Shown here: positions 8,154 to 18,280 of the stretch, one piece after another
How the letters are laid out: each line of letters starts with the position of its first letter
Position numbering within the stretch: the stretch's first letter is position 1
Source: Blastocladiella britannica
Lineage: Eukaryota; Blastocladiomycota; Blastocladiomycetes; Blastocladiales; Blastocladiaceae
Assembly: GCA_025349905.2 (NCBI GenBank)
Contig: MU624784.1
Span: 1 to 24,306, forward strand
Direction of reading: 5' to 3'
DNA length: 24,306 bases
Made by a program: the position numbers and the translations under genes
The notes under the pieces: model-generated
What the model was told of the DNA's origin: nothing
The model's database searches: none
The model's input: the letters and a program-made list of their open reading frames with translations, nothing else

Positions 8154-9539
8154 TCACGCGCTGGTGCTGTGGTAGTGGTCCTCGCTGGTCTGGTAGATCT
8201 GGCCGTCGCTCGTGAGCTGCTCGATCGCCTGATCCATCTCGGTCTTGGTCACCGTCCGCTGGAGCACGCGACTGACCTCGCCCGTCGCGAACGCGACCGA
8301 GAGTCCCTCCTGCCCCAGAGCTTGCGGCGAGTTGTACACGTTATACAGGGCGTTCTTGATTGCGTTGCCAAAGTCCAGCGGGGCCGCCGCTCCGTACCCA
8401 GCACCTGGACCGCCCGCGGGGGCAGGGGGCGGGGGCTGGTACCCGCCGTACTGTTGTTGCTGCGGCTGTTGCTGGTACTGTTGGTGCTGCTGCTGCTGCT
8501 GGTATCCGGCCTGGCCATAGCCGCCACCACCGCCACCACCACCGCCGTAGGGCCGGGCGGCAGGCGCTCCCGTGCCGTAAGGCTGGGCAGTGGGAGTAGC
8601 GGCAGCGCCGTACCCGTACCCGGGCTGCGATCCGTGCAACATGGGCGCACCGGCAGACTGCTGGTGGTGAGCGCCACCGCGGCTCGCGATCTTGGCCGCG
8701 GCCTTGGGCGACGGTCCGCGAGTGACCAGCAAGTGGTGCGCGATCGCGTGCATCGAGTGCATGACGACCTCGTTGTAGTCCGTGATGGGCCGGATCGAGT
8801 GCGCGAGCAAGTGCCGGCGGTTCTGCCACGACTTGAGCGGTCCAACCGCGCGCACCCACGCGCCTTCCTTGGCGGCATCGAGCGCGAGCTGAGCGCGGGC
8901 GTCGTGGGCGGCCGGGCCCGCATCGCCACCGCCGCCGCCGCCACCTTGGCCGCTGGTCAAGTACATGCGCACGTCGTGCGTCGCCGAGTGGTCCGAGAGC
9001 GTCAGCGTCACAAACGTCGGCGTCTGGTGCACTTTAGTCACCAGCCCGACCACCGTCGCCAGCGCGACATCGACGCCGTCCACCATAAAGGGAGCGCCGT
9101 CGCCCGACTGGGAGGCCACCGCCAGCTGGCGCAGCGTTAGTGGGCGAATCGACTGGTCGAACCGGGACCGGCCACCCGAGGCTCCACCGGCGGCCGCGCG
9201 ACTGCTGCTGCCGCCGCCTTGGCTGTACGAGGGCGGCGTGACCGGATCAAAGCCGCCGCCACCACCACCGGCATGGTACTGGTGCTGTTGCTGTTGTTGC
9301 TGGTACTGGGACTGCCCGTACTGGGCCTGCCCGTACTGTTGCTGTTGCTGTTGCTGAGGCTGGTAGCCGCCATAGCCGCCACCAGCGCCGCCGTAGCCAC
9401 CAGCAGAGGGAGCACCGTACACGCCTTGCTGACCTTGCTGACCAGTGGTCGGAGGGGGAGCGCCATAGCCGCCGCCGGCAGGCTGCTGAGTCGTTGAGGA
9501 CGAGGGGTAGGTCCCGTAGCCACCGGATCCAGAGTACAT
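8154..9539 (-). CDS. RFA2: Replication protein A 32-kDa subunit (RPA2) with prion-like segments
   Basis: This is the middle subunit of the trimeric single-strand DNA-binding complex used in replication, repair and checkpoint signalling. The single-exon protein has 461 residues against about 270 usual for the family. Residues 1-130 are low complexity (Gly/Tyr/Gln/Ser). The OB fold follows (about 130-270): RPLTLRQL, FMVDGVDVA, VVGLVTKV, VTLTLSD, WVRAVGPLKSW, HSIRPITDYNEV. A Gly-rich loop lengthens the OB fold after DVRMYLTSG, where the family's DGTG-type turn reads DHSA. A second Gln/Gly/Tyr/Pro segment (about 300-385) leads to a C-terminal winged helix, normally a docking site for repair proteins, ending IYQTSEDHYHSTSA. 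Its 3' end faces that of the FHA gene across 57 bp, and its start diverges from SNU114. Confidence 0.9.
   Translation of the reverse strand: MYSGSGGYGTYPSSSTTQQPAGGGYGAPPPTTGQQGQQGVYGAPSAGGYGGAGGGYGGYQPQQQQQQQYGQAQYGQSQYQQQQQQHQYHAGGGGGGFDPVTPPSYSQGGGSSSRAAAGGASGGRSRFDQSIRPLTLRQLAVASQSGDGAPFMVDGVDVALATVVGLVTKVHQTPTFVTLTLSDHSATHDVRMYLTSGQGGGGGGGDAGPAAHDARAQLALDAAKEGAWVRAVGPLKSWQNRRHLLAHSIRPITDYNEVVMHSMHAIAHHLLVTRGPSPKAAAKIASRGGAHHQQSAGAPMLHGSQPGYGYGAAATPTAQPYGTGAPAARPYGGGGGGGGGYGQAGYQQQQQHQQYQQQPQQQQYGGYQPPPPAPAGGPGAGYGAAAPLDFGNAIKNALYNVYNSPQALGQEGLSVAFATGEVSRVLQRTVTKTEMDQAIEQLTSDGQIYQTSEDHYHSTSA
8449..8517. repeat. CAG/CTG-type repeat coding polyGln in the RPA2 linker
   Basis: On the minus strand this interrupted CAG/CAA/TAC tract encodes runs of Gln broken by His, Tyr and Pro, in the linker between the OB fold and the winged helix. 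It is imperfect and stays in frame. Such tracts often vary in length between strains. Confidence 0.6.
9279..9357. repeat. CAG/CAA repeat coding polyGln/Tyr in the RPA2 N-terminus
   Basis: On the minus strand this encodes two polyGln runs separated by YGQAQYGQSQY, inside the N-terminal low-complexity region of RPA2. CAG and CAA codons are mixed, so the DNA repeat is less uniform than the protein repeat. Confidence 0.6.
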
Positions 9540-9725
9540 TTCGATGTCTTACTTGATGGTCGTACTTGATTGTCTCTGGTGGGTGAGTTTGGGAGTCACC
9601 CGTCTCACTGTGTTGGTTCAAAAGAAAGTTGATGCGGTCGAAAGAGGAAGAAGCTCCAGTGAGAATGGCAGTCGTCATGTCTTGAGATCGCAGATCGCAA
9701 CACGTAAAAATTTAATAAAGCAACA
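9540..9725. promoter_or_regulatory. Divergent promoter between RPA2 and SNU114
   Basis: These 186 bp lie between the RPA2 start (minus) and the SNU114 start (plus) and must serve both. AATAAAG is present at 9714-9720, five bases before the SNU114 ATG. I see no clear MCB/E2F-like or TATA element. Confidence 0.5.
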
Positions 9726-12700
9726 ATGGACGCGGCCCTCGACCTCTACGACGAGTTTGGCAACTACATTGGCCCCGACCTGGACGACGGTGATGAGGAC
9801 GACGAGAACATGGACCTTGGTATTGGCGGTGGTGGCATGGCCGATCGTGGTGACCTTGACCACCACGACGATGAGCCGACAATCAACAACAACGCTGACC
9901 AGATGATGGACATGGACGCCGCCACGACCTCGACCGCCATCATCCTGCACGAGGACAAGCAGTACTACCCGACCCACGCCCAGGTGTACGGCGACGACGT
10001 CGAGACCATGGCCCAGTTCGAGGACGCGCAGCCGCTGTCGGAGCCCATCATCGCCCCCGTCGTCGCCAAGGCCTACGTGCACCCGACGCTGGCCGCGCAC
10101 CCGCCGACCGCCGAGTCCCTCACCACCACTTACTCGCGCGACTTTCTCGTCGGGCTCACGCACCACCCGGACCTGACCCGCACCGTGGCGGTGGTCGGCC
10201 ACTTGCACCACGGCAAGTCGGCGCTGGTGGATCTGCTGGTGGAACAGACGCACCCGCACTGGGACTGGACGCGCGCGCACGCCGACCGGTTCTCGGACAC
10301 GCACCCGCTAGCGCGGTCGCGCGGCATGTCGCTCAAGTGCGCGCCGCTGTCGCTGGTACTGCCCTCGACGTCGCACGCGGGCAAGAACCAGCTGGTGCAC
10401 CTGGTGGACACCCCCGGGCACGCCGATTTCCTGGACGAGGCTGCTGCCGCGGTGCGTGTTGCCGACGGCGCGCTGCTGGTCGTGGACGTGATCGAGGGCG
10501 TCATGTCCGGCACCCGCCGCCTGATCCATCATCTGGTGCGGTCGCGCGTGCCCTTTGCGCTGTGCGTTGCCAAGATCGACCGCCTGGTGCTGGAGCTGCG
10601 ACTGCCGCCTCGCGACGCGTACACCAAGCTGCGCCATGTGGTCGAAGAGGTCAACTCGGCCGTTGCCGAGGCTCTGGGCGACGTCTCGGACGCCCCCGCG
10701 CTCGCTGACGCCATGCGCGTTAGTCCCGACCGTGGCAACGTGGTCTTTGCCATGGCCGATCTGGGCGCCGCCTTTTCGCTCCTGCAAATGGCCACCATGT
10801 ATGCCAAACGCTTTTGTACGTATATCCATTTTTATTGCAATAGTTGGAATGATACTCATACCGCCTTATGATGAAATAGCCGGAATCGACCCCCAGAGAT
10901 TCGCTCTGCGCCTGTGGGGCGACGTTGCGTACGACTCCGAGACGCGCCGGTTCCACCGCATGCACCACCCGTCCACGCCGGCCAGCCTGCCGCGGTCGTT
11001 TGAGCACTTTGTTTTGGAGCCGATCTACAAGCTTCTGGGTGTGACGCTGGGCGAGTCGGCCGATACATTGCGTGCGGCGCTCAAGTCGGTGGGCGTGGCC
11101 GTCAAGGCCGCCGAGCTGCAGCTGGACCCGCACCCGCTGCTGCGCTTGGTGGTGGGCCGCTTCTTTGGCGGGTCAGCATCGGGCGTCATGGACGCGATTG
11201 CCGCCGCGATCCCCTCGGCGGCGGCGGGAGCTCAGCAGTACGCGCACCGGTGGCTGCGTGCCCCACACACTCCCGCGGCCCGTGCGCGCCACGTGGCCGC
11301 CGTCGATGCGGCCGCGGGCGTTGCCGATGCGCCGCTGGTGATGCAGGTGGTGAAACTGTTCCCACGCGCGCCCGACGCCGCCCACGACCCGGCCGGCGCC
11401 ACCATTGCCTACGATGCGCTTGCGCGCGTGGTGGCAGGTACCGCACGTGTCGGCGCTGCTGTGGCGGTGCTGGGTGACGCGTACGCGGCGGCGGTAGCCA
11501 ATGCCGGCGACCTCAATGACCAAGATGACGAGGACGAGGACGACGACGATACCGTCGCCAAGGCCACCATCACGCACCTTGCGCTGGCTGGCGGAGGCCG
11601 GTACAGTGTCCCCGTCGAGTCGGCGCCCGCGGGCACTCTGGTGCTGGTGCGTGGGATTGACGCGACCATTGTGAAATCGGCGACGGTGGTGGCCCCAGCC
11701 GTGGCCGCGTCTCGTGCCACCGCGCGCGCGCTGCTGTTCCCGCCCGTGACTCCACTGGCGGCGGCGGTGATGCGGGTGGCGGTGGAGCCGCTGGTGCCCT
11801 CGGACCTGCCTAAACTGCTGGCGGGCCTGCGTGCGATCGCCCGCACCTACCCGGCCTCGTCGACGCGCGTGCACGAGTCGGGCGAGCACGTGCTGGCGGC
11901 CCCGGGCGAAATGTACCTGGACTGCGCGCTGCACGACTTGCGGGTCCTTTTTGCCGAGATCGAAGTCAAGGTCGGCGACCCGGTGGCGGCGCTGGCCGAG
12001 GGCGTGGTCGAAACCTCGGCGGTGCAGGTGTACGCCACGTCGGCCAACGGGAAAAACAAGCTGACGATGCTGGCCGAACCGGTGCCGTCGGACGTGGTCG
12101 GGGCGCTCGACTCGGGCGAGATTGCCGACGGCATGCCGGCGCGCGAGCGCGTGCGACTGTTGACGGAAAAGTACGGGTGGGACGCGCTGGCCGCGCGCAA
12201 GCTGTGGGCAGTGGGTCCGCGCGAATCCGGGACCAGCGGTGGTGGTGGTGCTGATGTGTCGGCGGCCACGGCCCCGGCCAATTTCCTGGTCGACGATACG
12301 CTGGTGACGGACCCGGCCGAAAAGAAGCTGGTGGCAGCGGCACGCGACGCCATTACCCGTGGGTTTGCGTGGGCGGCACGCGCTGGCCCGCTGTGCGACG
12401 AGCCAGTCCGTGGCGTGCGGTTCCGGCTGACGGCGGCCACGCTGGCGCCCGAACCGTACCACCGGTCGGCGGGTCAGCTCATCCCGTGTGCGCGGCGGTT
12501 GGTGCACGCGGCGATGCTGGTGGCGGCTCCACGGCTCCTGGAGCCCATTTACGCGGTGGAGATCTTGGCTCCCGCTGATGCACTGGCAGCAGTGTACGGG
12601 GCTCTCGCGCGGCGCCGTGGGCACGTGGTGAAAGACGCGCCGAAACCGGGCACCCCACTGGCGTGCGTGCTGGCGTACGTTCCCGTGATGGACGCGTGTG

Positions 12701-12978
12701 GGTTGGAAGCCGATATTCGCGCGGTCACGCAGGGCATGGCGTTCTCGCAGGCATGGTTCGATCACTTTGCGGCAGTGCCGGGCGACCCGCTTGACCGGTC
12801 GGTGGTGGTGCGTCCACTGGAGCCCAGTCCGCCCGCGGCGCTCGCTCGCGACTTTATGATCAAGACCCGCCGCCGCAAGGGCCTGTCGGAGGACGTGTCG
12901 GTGGCGTCGGTGGTCGAGGACGAGGCGTTGTTGGCGGTCGCGCGGGAGGAGATGGGCCAGATGCGGGTGTTTGGCTGA
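9726..12978 (+). CDS. SNU114: U5 snRNP GTPase SNU114 (EFTUD2, EF2-like)
   Basis: This is the EF2-like GTPase of the U5 snRNP that controls Brr2 and spliceosome activation and disassembly. Exon 1 is 9726-10815 and exon 2 is 10880-12978 (intron 64 nt, GTACGT...AATAG, phase 1, branch-like ACTCAT), giving about 1062 residues against about 970 in human. It opens with the Snu114 signature LYDEFGNYIGP and an acidic tail. G1 is GHLHHGKS (158-165) and G3 DTPGH (228-232). The G4 position reads VAKID (A282) where the family has NKID. LELRLPPRDAY follows, as in orthologues. EF2-like domains II-V follow, with hallmark blocks SGEHVL, ALGPRE-like VGPRES, FLVDDTL, GPLCDEPVRG, LARRRGHV, PGDPLDRSVVVRPLEP and FMIKTRRRKGLSEDV. 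An Asp-rich loop of 15 or so residues (near 11520) and a Gly-rich loop (near 12240) are insertions relative to human. Confidence 0.95.
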
Positions 12979-13068
12979 GTGAGAAGTTGATTCCAGGCGC
13001 AATCTCTGAAAACTTCTTTTCGATTCTCTTTTCACCGCACATTTTCTCATACCCATTCAAAATCAATC

Positions 13069-15118
13069 ATGTCTGCCCAAGAACCCACCGTTGCCCCGAC
13101 CCATGATGAGGTACCCACTCTATTCCTTTTATTTTGTTGTCGTTCTCGTTGTCGTTACTTTTGAAGAGTCGGTGGCACGACCAATTTCTCATGGCGAGGC
13201 CGATCGGCCTCGAGTCACGACGAGGGATAATAACAACACGGCCCTACGACGGCATACGGCGATGCTTGCAGGACGGACAGACGGACGGTGAAATTCTGCC
13301 CGTGGTGATGATATTCATTGGGATCGACCTCCGACCCCTCCTAGCGACTTGCGTGCCTTCCGTCGTCCTTCGTGTGACCGTTCAGAGGTTATCGTCCCTC
13401 TCATGATGGAGGTTTTAGTGGCCGTCGCTGCACTTTGTCGCTTCTTTGCCTTATTGAGGTGACGGTGTTGATTGCGACTGAGTTTTGAGTTGACCGACCG
13501 GCCCAACCAGAACGACAATGACGACAACAACAATGACAGCGACTTTCTGAATGATCGGATCGAATCGACTCCAATTTTGCATTTATTTTATACTGACGAC
13601 CCCAAAAATACATAAAAATAGGACAAGGTCGACGAGACTGAGCCCGATGTGCAGTTCAAGCCCGTGGTCACCCTCGACCAGGTCGAGATCAAGAATGCCG
13701 AGGACGACGAGACGCCGCTCTTCAAGATGTACGTTTTTTTTTTTATATTTTCTTGACAATTTTTGATAAATACTCATAAAATATAAACTACCAGGCGCGC
13801 CAAGCTCTTCCGCTTCGACAAGGCCGCGACCGAGTGGAAGGAGCGTGGAACGGGCGAGATGCGTCTGCTGATGCACAAGTCCACGGGCAAGGTCCGTGTT
13901 CTGATGCGCCGCGACAAGACCCTCAAGATCTGCGCCAACCACTACATTGCGCCCGAGATGAAGCTCAACCCGAACGTGGGCAGCGACCGGTCGTGGGTGT
14001 GGACGGCGCTGGCCGACTACTCGGAGGACGAGGTCAAGCCCGAGATGCTCGCGGTGCGGTTTGCCGACGCCGACAAGGCCAACCGGTACAAGCGCGTGTT
14101 TGAGGAGGCCCAGGCCTGGAACATCAAGTTGTCGAACGGCGCCGCCCACGCCAACGACGGTGGCGCCCCGACCCCCGATCCGGAGGCGGGCGCCGTGGTG
14201 GCTGCTGCTGGATCGCAGAAGGCTGCTGCGGAGGCCGCCGCCGCTTCCGCCGCCGCTACCGCTGCCTCTGTCGTCGCTGCGACCGCTGCAACCGTCACGG
14301 CCGCGGTTGAAGCCGTGACCCGCGACATTGCCGCCGTGGTTGTCGGCGAGACCCCTGCCGCTGCCCCCGAGGCGCCCAAGGCCGAGGAGCACCACGCTGA
14401 GGCTGCCCACGCTGAGGCTGCTGCCCCTGCCCCGGCTGCCCACACCGAGGAGGCGCCCAAGCACGAGGAGCACCACGCCGAGCAGGCGTCGCGCGACATT
14501 GATTTCTCGAGCGCCGCGGCCATCACCCCCACCGCCGCCACGGAGGAGCACCACCACGCGGAGGCCGCTGCTCCCGCTGCCGCCCACACTGAGGAGGCGC
14601 CCAAGGCCGAGGAGCACCACACTGCCACTGAGATTGTGGCTGACGCTGCCTCTGCCGCTGCCGCTGCCGTCGCTTCGGCCGCTTCCACTGTCACGGCCGC
14701 GGTCGAGTCTGTGACCCGCGACATTGCCGCCGTCGTTATCGGCGAGACCCCGGCCGCTGCCCACACTGAGGAGGCACCCAAGGCTGAGGAGCACCAGGCA
14801 GAGGCCGGTCACGCTGAGGCGGCTCTGGCTGCGCACACTGAGGCTGCTCACGCCGAGCCCGCTCACACCGAGCCCGCTCACGCCGAGCCCGCTCACGCTG
14901 AAGCTCACCACACCGAGGCTGCCCACGCTGAGCCCGCTCACGCTGAGCCCGCTCACACCGAGGCTGCTGCCCCGGCTGCCCACGCCGAGGAGGCGCACAA
15001 GACTGAGGAGCACCATGCCGATGCTGCTGCCCCGGCGGTGGTCACCACGGAGACGCACCACACCGAGGAGGTGACTGTCGCGCCCGCAGCGCACGTGGAG
15101 GAGCACAAGGCCGAGTAA
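13069..15118 (+). CDS. RanBP1 (Ran-specific GTPase-activating co-factor) with long AHE-rich tail
   Basis: RanBP1/Yrb1 binds Ran-GTP in the cytoplasm and helps RanGAP release export complexes. Exons 13069-13110, 13622-13728 and 13795-15118 give about 490 residues. Introns are 13111-13621 (511 nt, phase 0) and 13729-13794 (66 nt, phase 2). The RanBD (about 20-160) is very close to animal RanBP1: [52 protein letters not shown] and KRVFEEAQ. The remaining 330 or so residues, absent from usual RanBP1 (about 200 residues), are Ala/Glu/His-rich, with two copies of a [20 protein letters not shown] block and many [10 protein letters not shown] units. The start ATG opens a 14-codon exon like the variable N-terminus of the family. 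Only 90 bp separate it from the SNU114 stop. Loss of either intron would break the RanBD, so the gene model is firm. Confidence 0.93.
13111..13621 (+). other. Unusually long intron 1 of the RanBP1 gene
   Basis: This intron (GTACCC...AATAG, branch-like TACTGAC about 25 nt before the acceptor) has 511 nt, against 56-80 nt for every other intron placed in the window. No protein of known family is encoded inside. It holds an 18-bp perfect palindrome at 13195-13212. A C-box-like GTGATGA occurs at 13305-13311 without a well-placed partner D box. Function, if any, is not evident. Confidence 0.6.
13195..13212. repeat. 18-bp perfect palindrome in the RanBP1 intron
   Basis: The sequence CGAGGCCGATCGGCCTCG equals its own reverse complement. 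It lies in the first third of the long RanBP1 intron. It could be a dimeric protein-binding site or chance in GC-rich DNA. Confidence 0.5.
14846..14965 (+). repeat. 15-bp minisatellite coding [10 protein letters not shown] units in RanBP1
   Basis: Tandem in-frame units of the form GCTCACRCCGAGCCC repeat with a 15-bp period and drift toward the right. Each encodes Ala-His-Ala/Thr-Glu-Pro/Ala. The best copies are at 14846-14890. The unit length keeps the frame, so copy number could change without disrupting the protein. Confidence 0.75.
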
Positions 15119-15335
15119 GTCAGTCGGTATACGAAACTGTGGAATTTTTTTCTTGATGTGCAAACCTTTTATTTTATTCTTCATGGCTAAGGAGAGGTGA
15201 TGGTGTTTCAGGAAAAATCAAAGTTTGGTTCTTCGGAGTCTCCTTGGATTTCCGGATTGGTTGTGACAGGCGTGTTGCCCAGTATTTTGTAAAAAATACT
15301 TTCTTCACCCAGATCCACGTCGATCCAACTATTAT

Positions 15336-18181
15336 ATGTTTTGTACGTCCCTGGACGGGTCCCACCCAGAGCAAACGAGGATTGCTCTCACTCACCACAA
15401 TCCCAATGGCATGTAAAAATAGCCAAATTCTCCGAGCGTGTGGCCAAAGCGTCGCTGGACGCATCGCAGCGGATCAAACAGGCAGCGACCACTACAACGC
15501 AGCCACTGCATGGATCCACCACCGAAAGTGGGCAGGCATCTGTTCTTGGCAGCACCGTCTCGCACGACTCGCAAGTGGTTCTTGGTGGTGGTGGTGGTGG
15601 ATCCGTATCGCATCATGATGGTGATACTGGACATCATCAGAGCGGATCCGCTTCGGTTGTACATGACCCGCATCCTCGTGGATCGGTATCGGGGCCGAGT
15701 GCTTCAGCAGCAGCAACCGCTGCTGCTGTTGCTGCACCAGCATCAATAACAGCACAAGGATCACAACACGAAGACACCGCCGACACTCACCAGCAAAAAA
15801 TCCGCGCTCTGGCTGACGAAACCCGGCGGTTGCACGACGAACTGGAGATGTTACAGGATCAGCGAAACCAGGTTCTTTTTAACATTTTGTTGGCGGCAAC
15901 CACCACGACGGACTGACGGTACCAACCGGCCCTGAATGAACAGAACACCATGTTAAAGCAATCGATGCAAGCGTTGCTTTCCGACACTGCTGCCGCGCAA
16001 GCATCGCTCGCATCCACCCAATCCTTACTTACTATGGCCATAGCTGACCGCGACCGCGCCGCCGCCGCCTTGGCCACCGCAGTTGCCGACCACGCCAGTG
16101 CTGCGGATTCATTGACATCTACGCGGACCGACCTCGACACGACGCGTTCCGAACTAGCCGCAGCGACCGCACATGTAGCTGCCGCTGAGGAAGAGGTAGG
16201 GAATATGCGAGCGGAAATTGAGCGAATGCGAGCGGAAGCCGCGCGACAGGCCGAGGCGGTGGCACTGTTGACGGCGGCGGCGGGGTTGAGTGGCCCTTCA
16301 TCGACTTCACCCTTGACAACGGCAGCAGAGGTCAGTGATGCGACTGGGCCTGTTGATGATGGGGCCGGCGATCTCGGTGGCGATCTCGGCGGCGACTTGG
16401 GGGCGGCGGTCACCGCGGCTCCGATTTCACCACCACCCGACACGCGCGCCCGTGACGTGTTGGCAGCGGCACTACAGTCTGCGTCTGCGGCATCGGCCGA
16501 CCGCGACGCCGCGCGCGCCGAGTGTGCTGCTGCGGTCCGGGACGCGGCGCATGTTCGAGCGGAGTTGGCGGCCGCACAACGCGACTTGGCCGAAGCCAAG
16601 AGCCGAGTGGCCGCAGTTGAGGCGGATTCCAAGTGCCGGGTGGCCACAGCTGAGAACGAAGCACGAGCTGGGGCGCAGCAGGCCGAGACCGAGCGGGCCA
16701 CCATGCAACTGGCACTAGCCGTGCAAGAACGCGAATGTGCAGCAGCGAAGGCGGAACTGGTGGCGGCGCAAGCGCGCCATACCGAGGCGATGGAAACTGC
16801 TGCAAAGGCAGCGCGGACCGAGCTTGCTGCTGTTTCAGAACGCGCGGTTACCGCAGAGTGTGACCGGGACGCGGCGCGCTTCGACCGGGACCAGACGGTA
16901 TCGGACAGGGACATCAAGATCGCGGACCTGCAACGGCGCCTCGCCACCGCCGAGTCCGACGTGGCCACGGCCGTTTCGGACCGAGTCACCGCACGCGCCG
17001 ATGCGTTGAATGTAGCTAGCTCCCTCGCCGCCTCCAAGCGCGACCTAGCGACCGCGACGGCCGAGCGCGACTCTGCGCGTGCCGAGGCCAATGCGGCGGT
17101 GGCAGCGGTAGCCGCAGCCCGGGCCGACTTGGCGTCCGTGACCAGCGACCGTGACGCAATTAAGGCTACCGCGGCAGCCCAGGCGACGCGGATCGCGTCC
17201 CTGACGCATGACGTAGCCATGGCCGCCGACCGCGCGTCCTCAGCCGCAACCGCAGCACGCACCGACGCCGAAAAGGAAGTGGCGGCGGTCTCAGCGGAGC
17301 TGGCGGTGGTCCGCGGGTCATTGGCGCGCACCACGCTGGCTTGTACTGCGGCCGAAGCGGAAGCCAAGCAAGCAAGGGCCGCGGTAGAAGAGGTCCGGCG
17401 CGAGATGGCGTGCGTAAAGGCCGACTTGGACGATGCGGTGGCGCGGGCCGCTGCTGCCGAGACCGAACGTGCAGCGTTGGCCGCGCAGGCCACCGCGACG
17501 GACCACGACACGACCGCAGCAGTACATGCCGAGCTGGTGGCGGCGGTCGAGACTGAGCGCGCGGCAAGGCTGGACGCGGAGCGCGCGCGCGAGGACGCCG
17601 AGGCTGCGGCCCGGGCTACTGATAAGAAGTCGGCTGCGCTGGTGCGTGAGCTGCAGCGCGAGGTGCGTGCGCTCCGGTCATCGGCGGCCGGAAACAGCGA
17701 CGGCAATGGCGATGGGCAACCGCCGAGTCCATTGTCAGCAATGACACCGGGCGTGCACGCATCGAGATCATCCATTCCATCCGCTGCTGATGCTGCGCTG
17801 GCGACCGAAGTGGCGGACTTGCGCGCCCAAGTGGCCAAGCTGTCGAGCGACTTGGAGGCCAAGTCCAAGCTGTTGCGCCAGTACATTCTGCGTGACCACC
17901 AGTCGGTCCTGGAGCGCACGCTCAAGGCCCCCACTTCCACAACGGGTCACTTGGCCGGCAACTTGCTCACCAACGGATTCAGCGTGGCCGCGTTCTCGTC
18001 GACCGCGACCATGGTCAAGCTCGATCCGGCATTGCTGGCCGAGGTCAACTCGCGGCTGCAGACGCTGCTCGAGGAACAGACGCTCAAGGCGTCGCAGTTG
18101 CAGGAGGATCTGAAGCGCGTGTACAGCGAGCTTAGCCCTGGTGGGTCCTCCGAGGCAGGTCGGAAAAAGGCGGCCATTTAA
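15336..18181 (+). CDS. Long coiled-coil protein, CCDC186/CCCP-1-like (Golgi)
   Basis: Exons 15336-15342, 15423-15871 and 15944-18181 join to about 897 residues. Introns are 80 nt (GTACGT...AATAG, phase 1) and 72 nt (GTTCTT...AACAG, phase 0). The tiny first exon supplies the start and gives an N-terminus MFSKFSERVAKASLDASQR, which could be an amphipathic membrane-binding helix. A Ser/Gly/His-rich linker follows. Then more than 600 residues of almost unbroken heptad-like Ala/Glu/Arg/Asp sequence indicate coiled coil. The C-terminus has SKLLRQYILRD and, after a gap, a block running KLDPALLAEVNSRLQ to LKASQLQEDL; from memory of the family this order matches the end of CCDC186, a Golgi and dense-core-vesicle sorting factor that works with Rab2 and EARP. 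The coiled-coil call is firm. The CCDC186 assignment is moderate, since coiled coils mislead. Confidence 0.6.
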
Positions 18182-18280
18182 TGATTTTCCTTGTATATAA
18201 TGGACGGATGTACCCCTCTTCGTACCTTTCGTACTTGGCTCTTTTTATTACGCCACGTAACTCGCTCAAAATAAAGGAAA

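Noticed and set aside
11173..13056. Minus-strand open frame (about 630 codons, His/Arg/Gln-rich) opposite SNU114
   Set aside because: Composition is that of an antisense GC-rich frame, and the plus strand is a full SNU114.
13300..13490. Possible box C/D snoRNA in the long RanBP1 intron (GTGATGA at 13305)
   Set aside because: The first CTGA D-box candidate is about 170 nt away, and no terminal stem is evident.
13583..15184. Minus-strand open frame (about 530 codons, Gly/Leu/Val/Ser repeats) opposite RanBP1
   Set aside because: It is a shadow of the [10 protein letters not shown] repeats and RanBD codons; the RanBP1 identity is unambiguous.
15859..17940. Very long minus-strand open frame (about 690 codons, Ala/Ser/Arg-rich) opposite the coiled-coil gene
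   Set aside because: It is the mirror of a GC-rich, Ala/Glu/Arg-repetitive coding strand; no domain is recognisable and the plus strand has a coherent protein.
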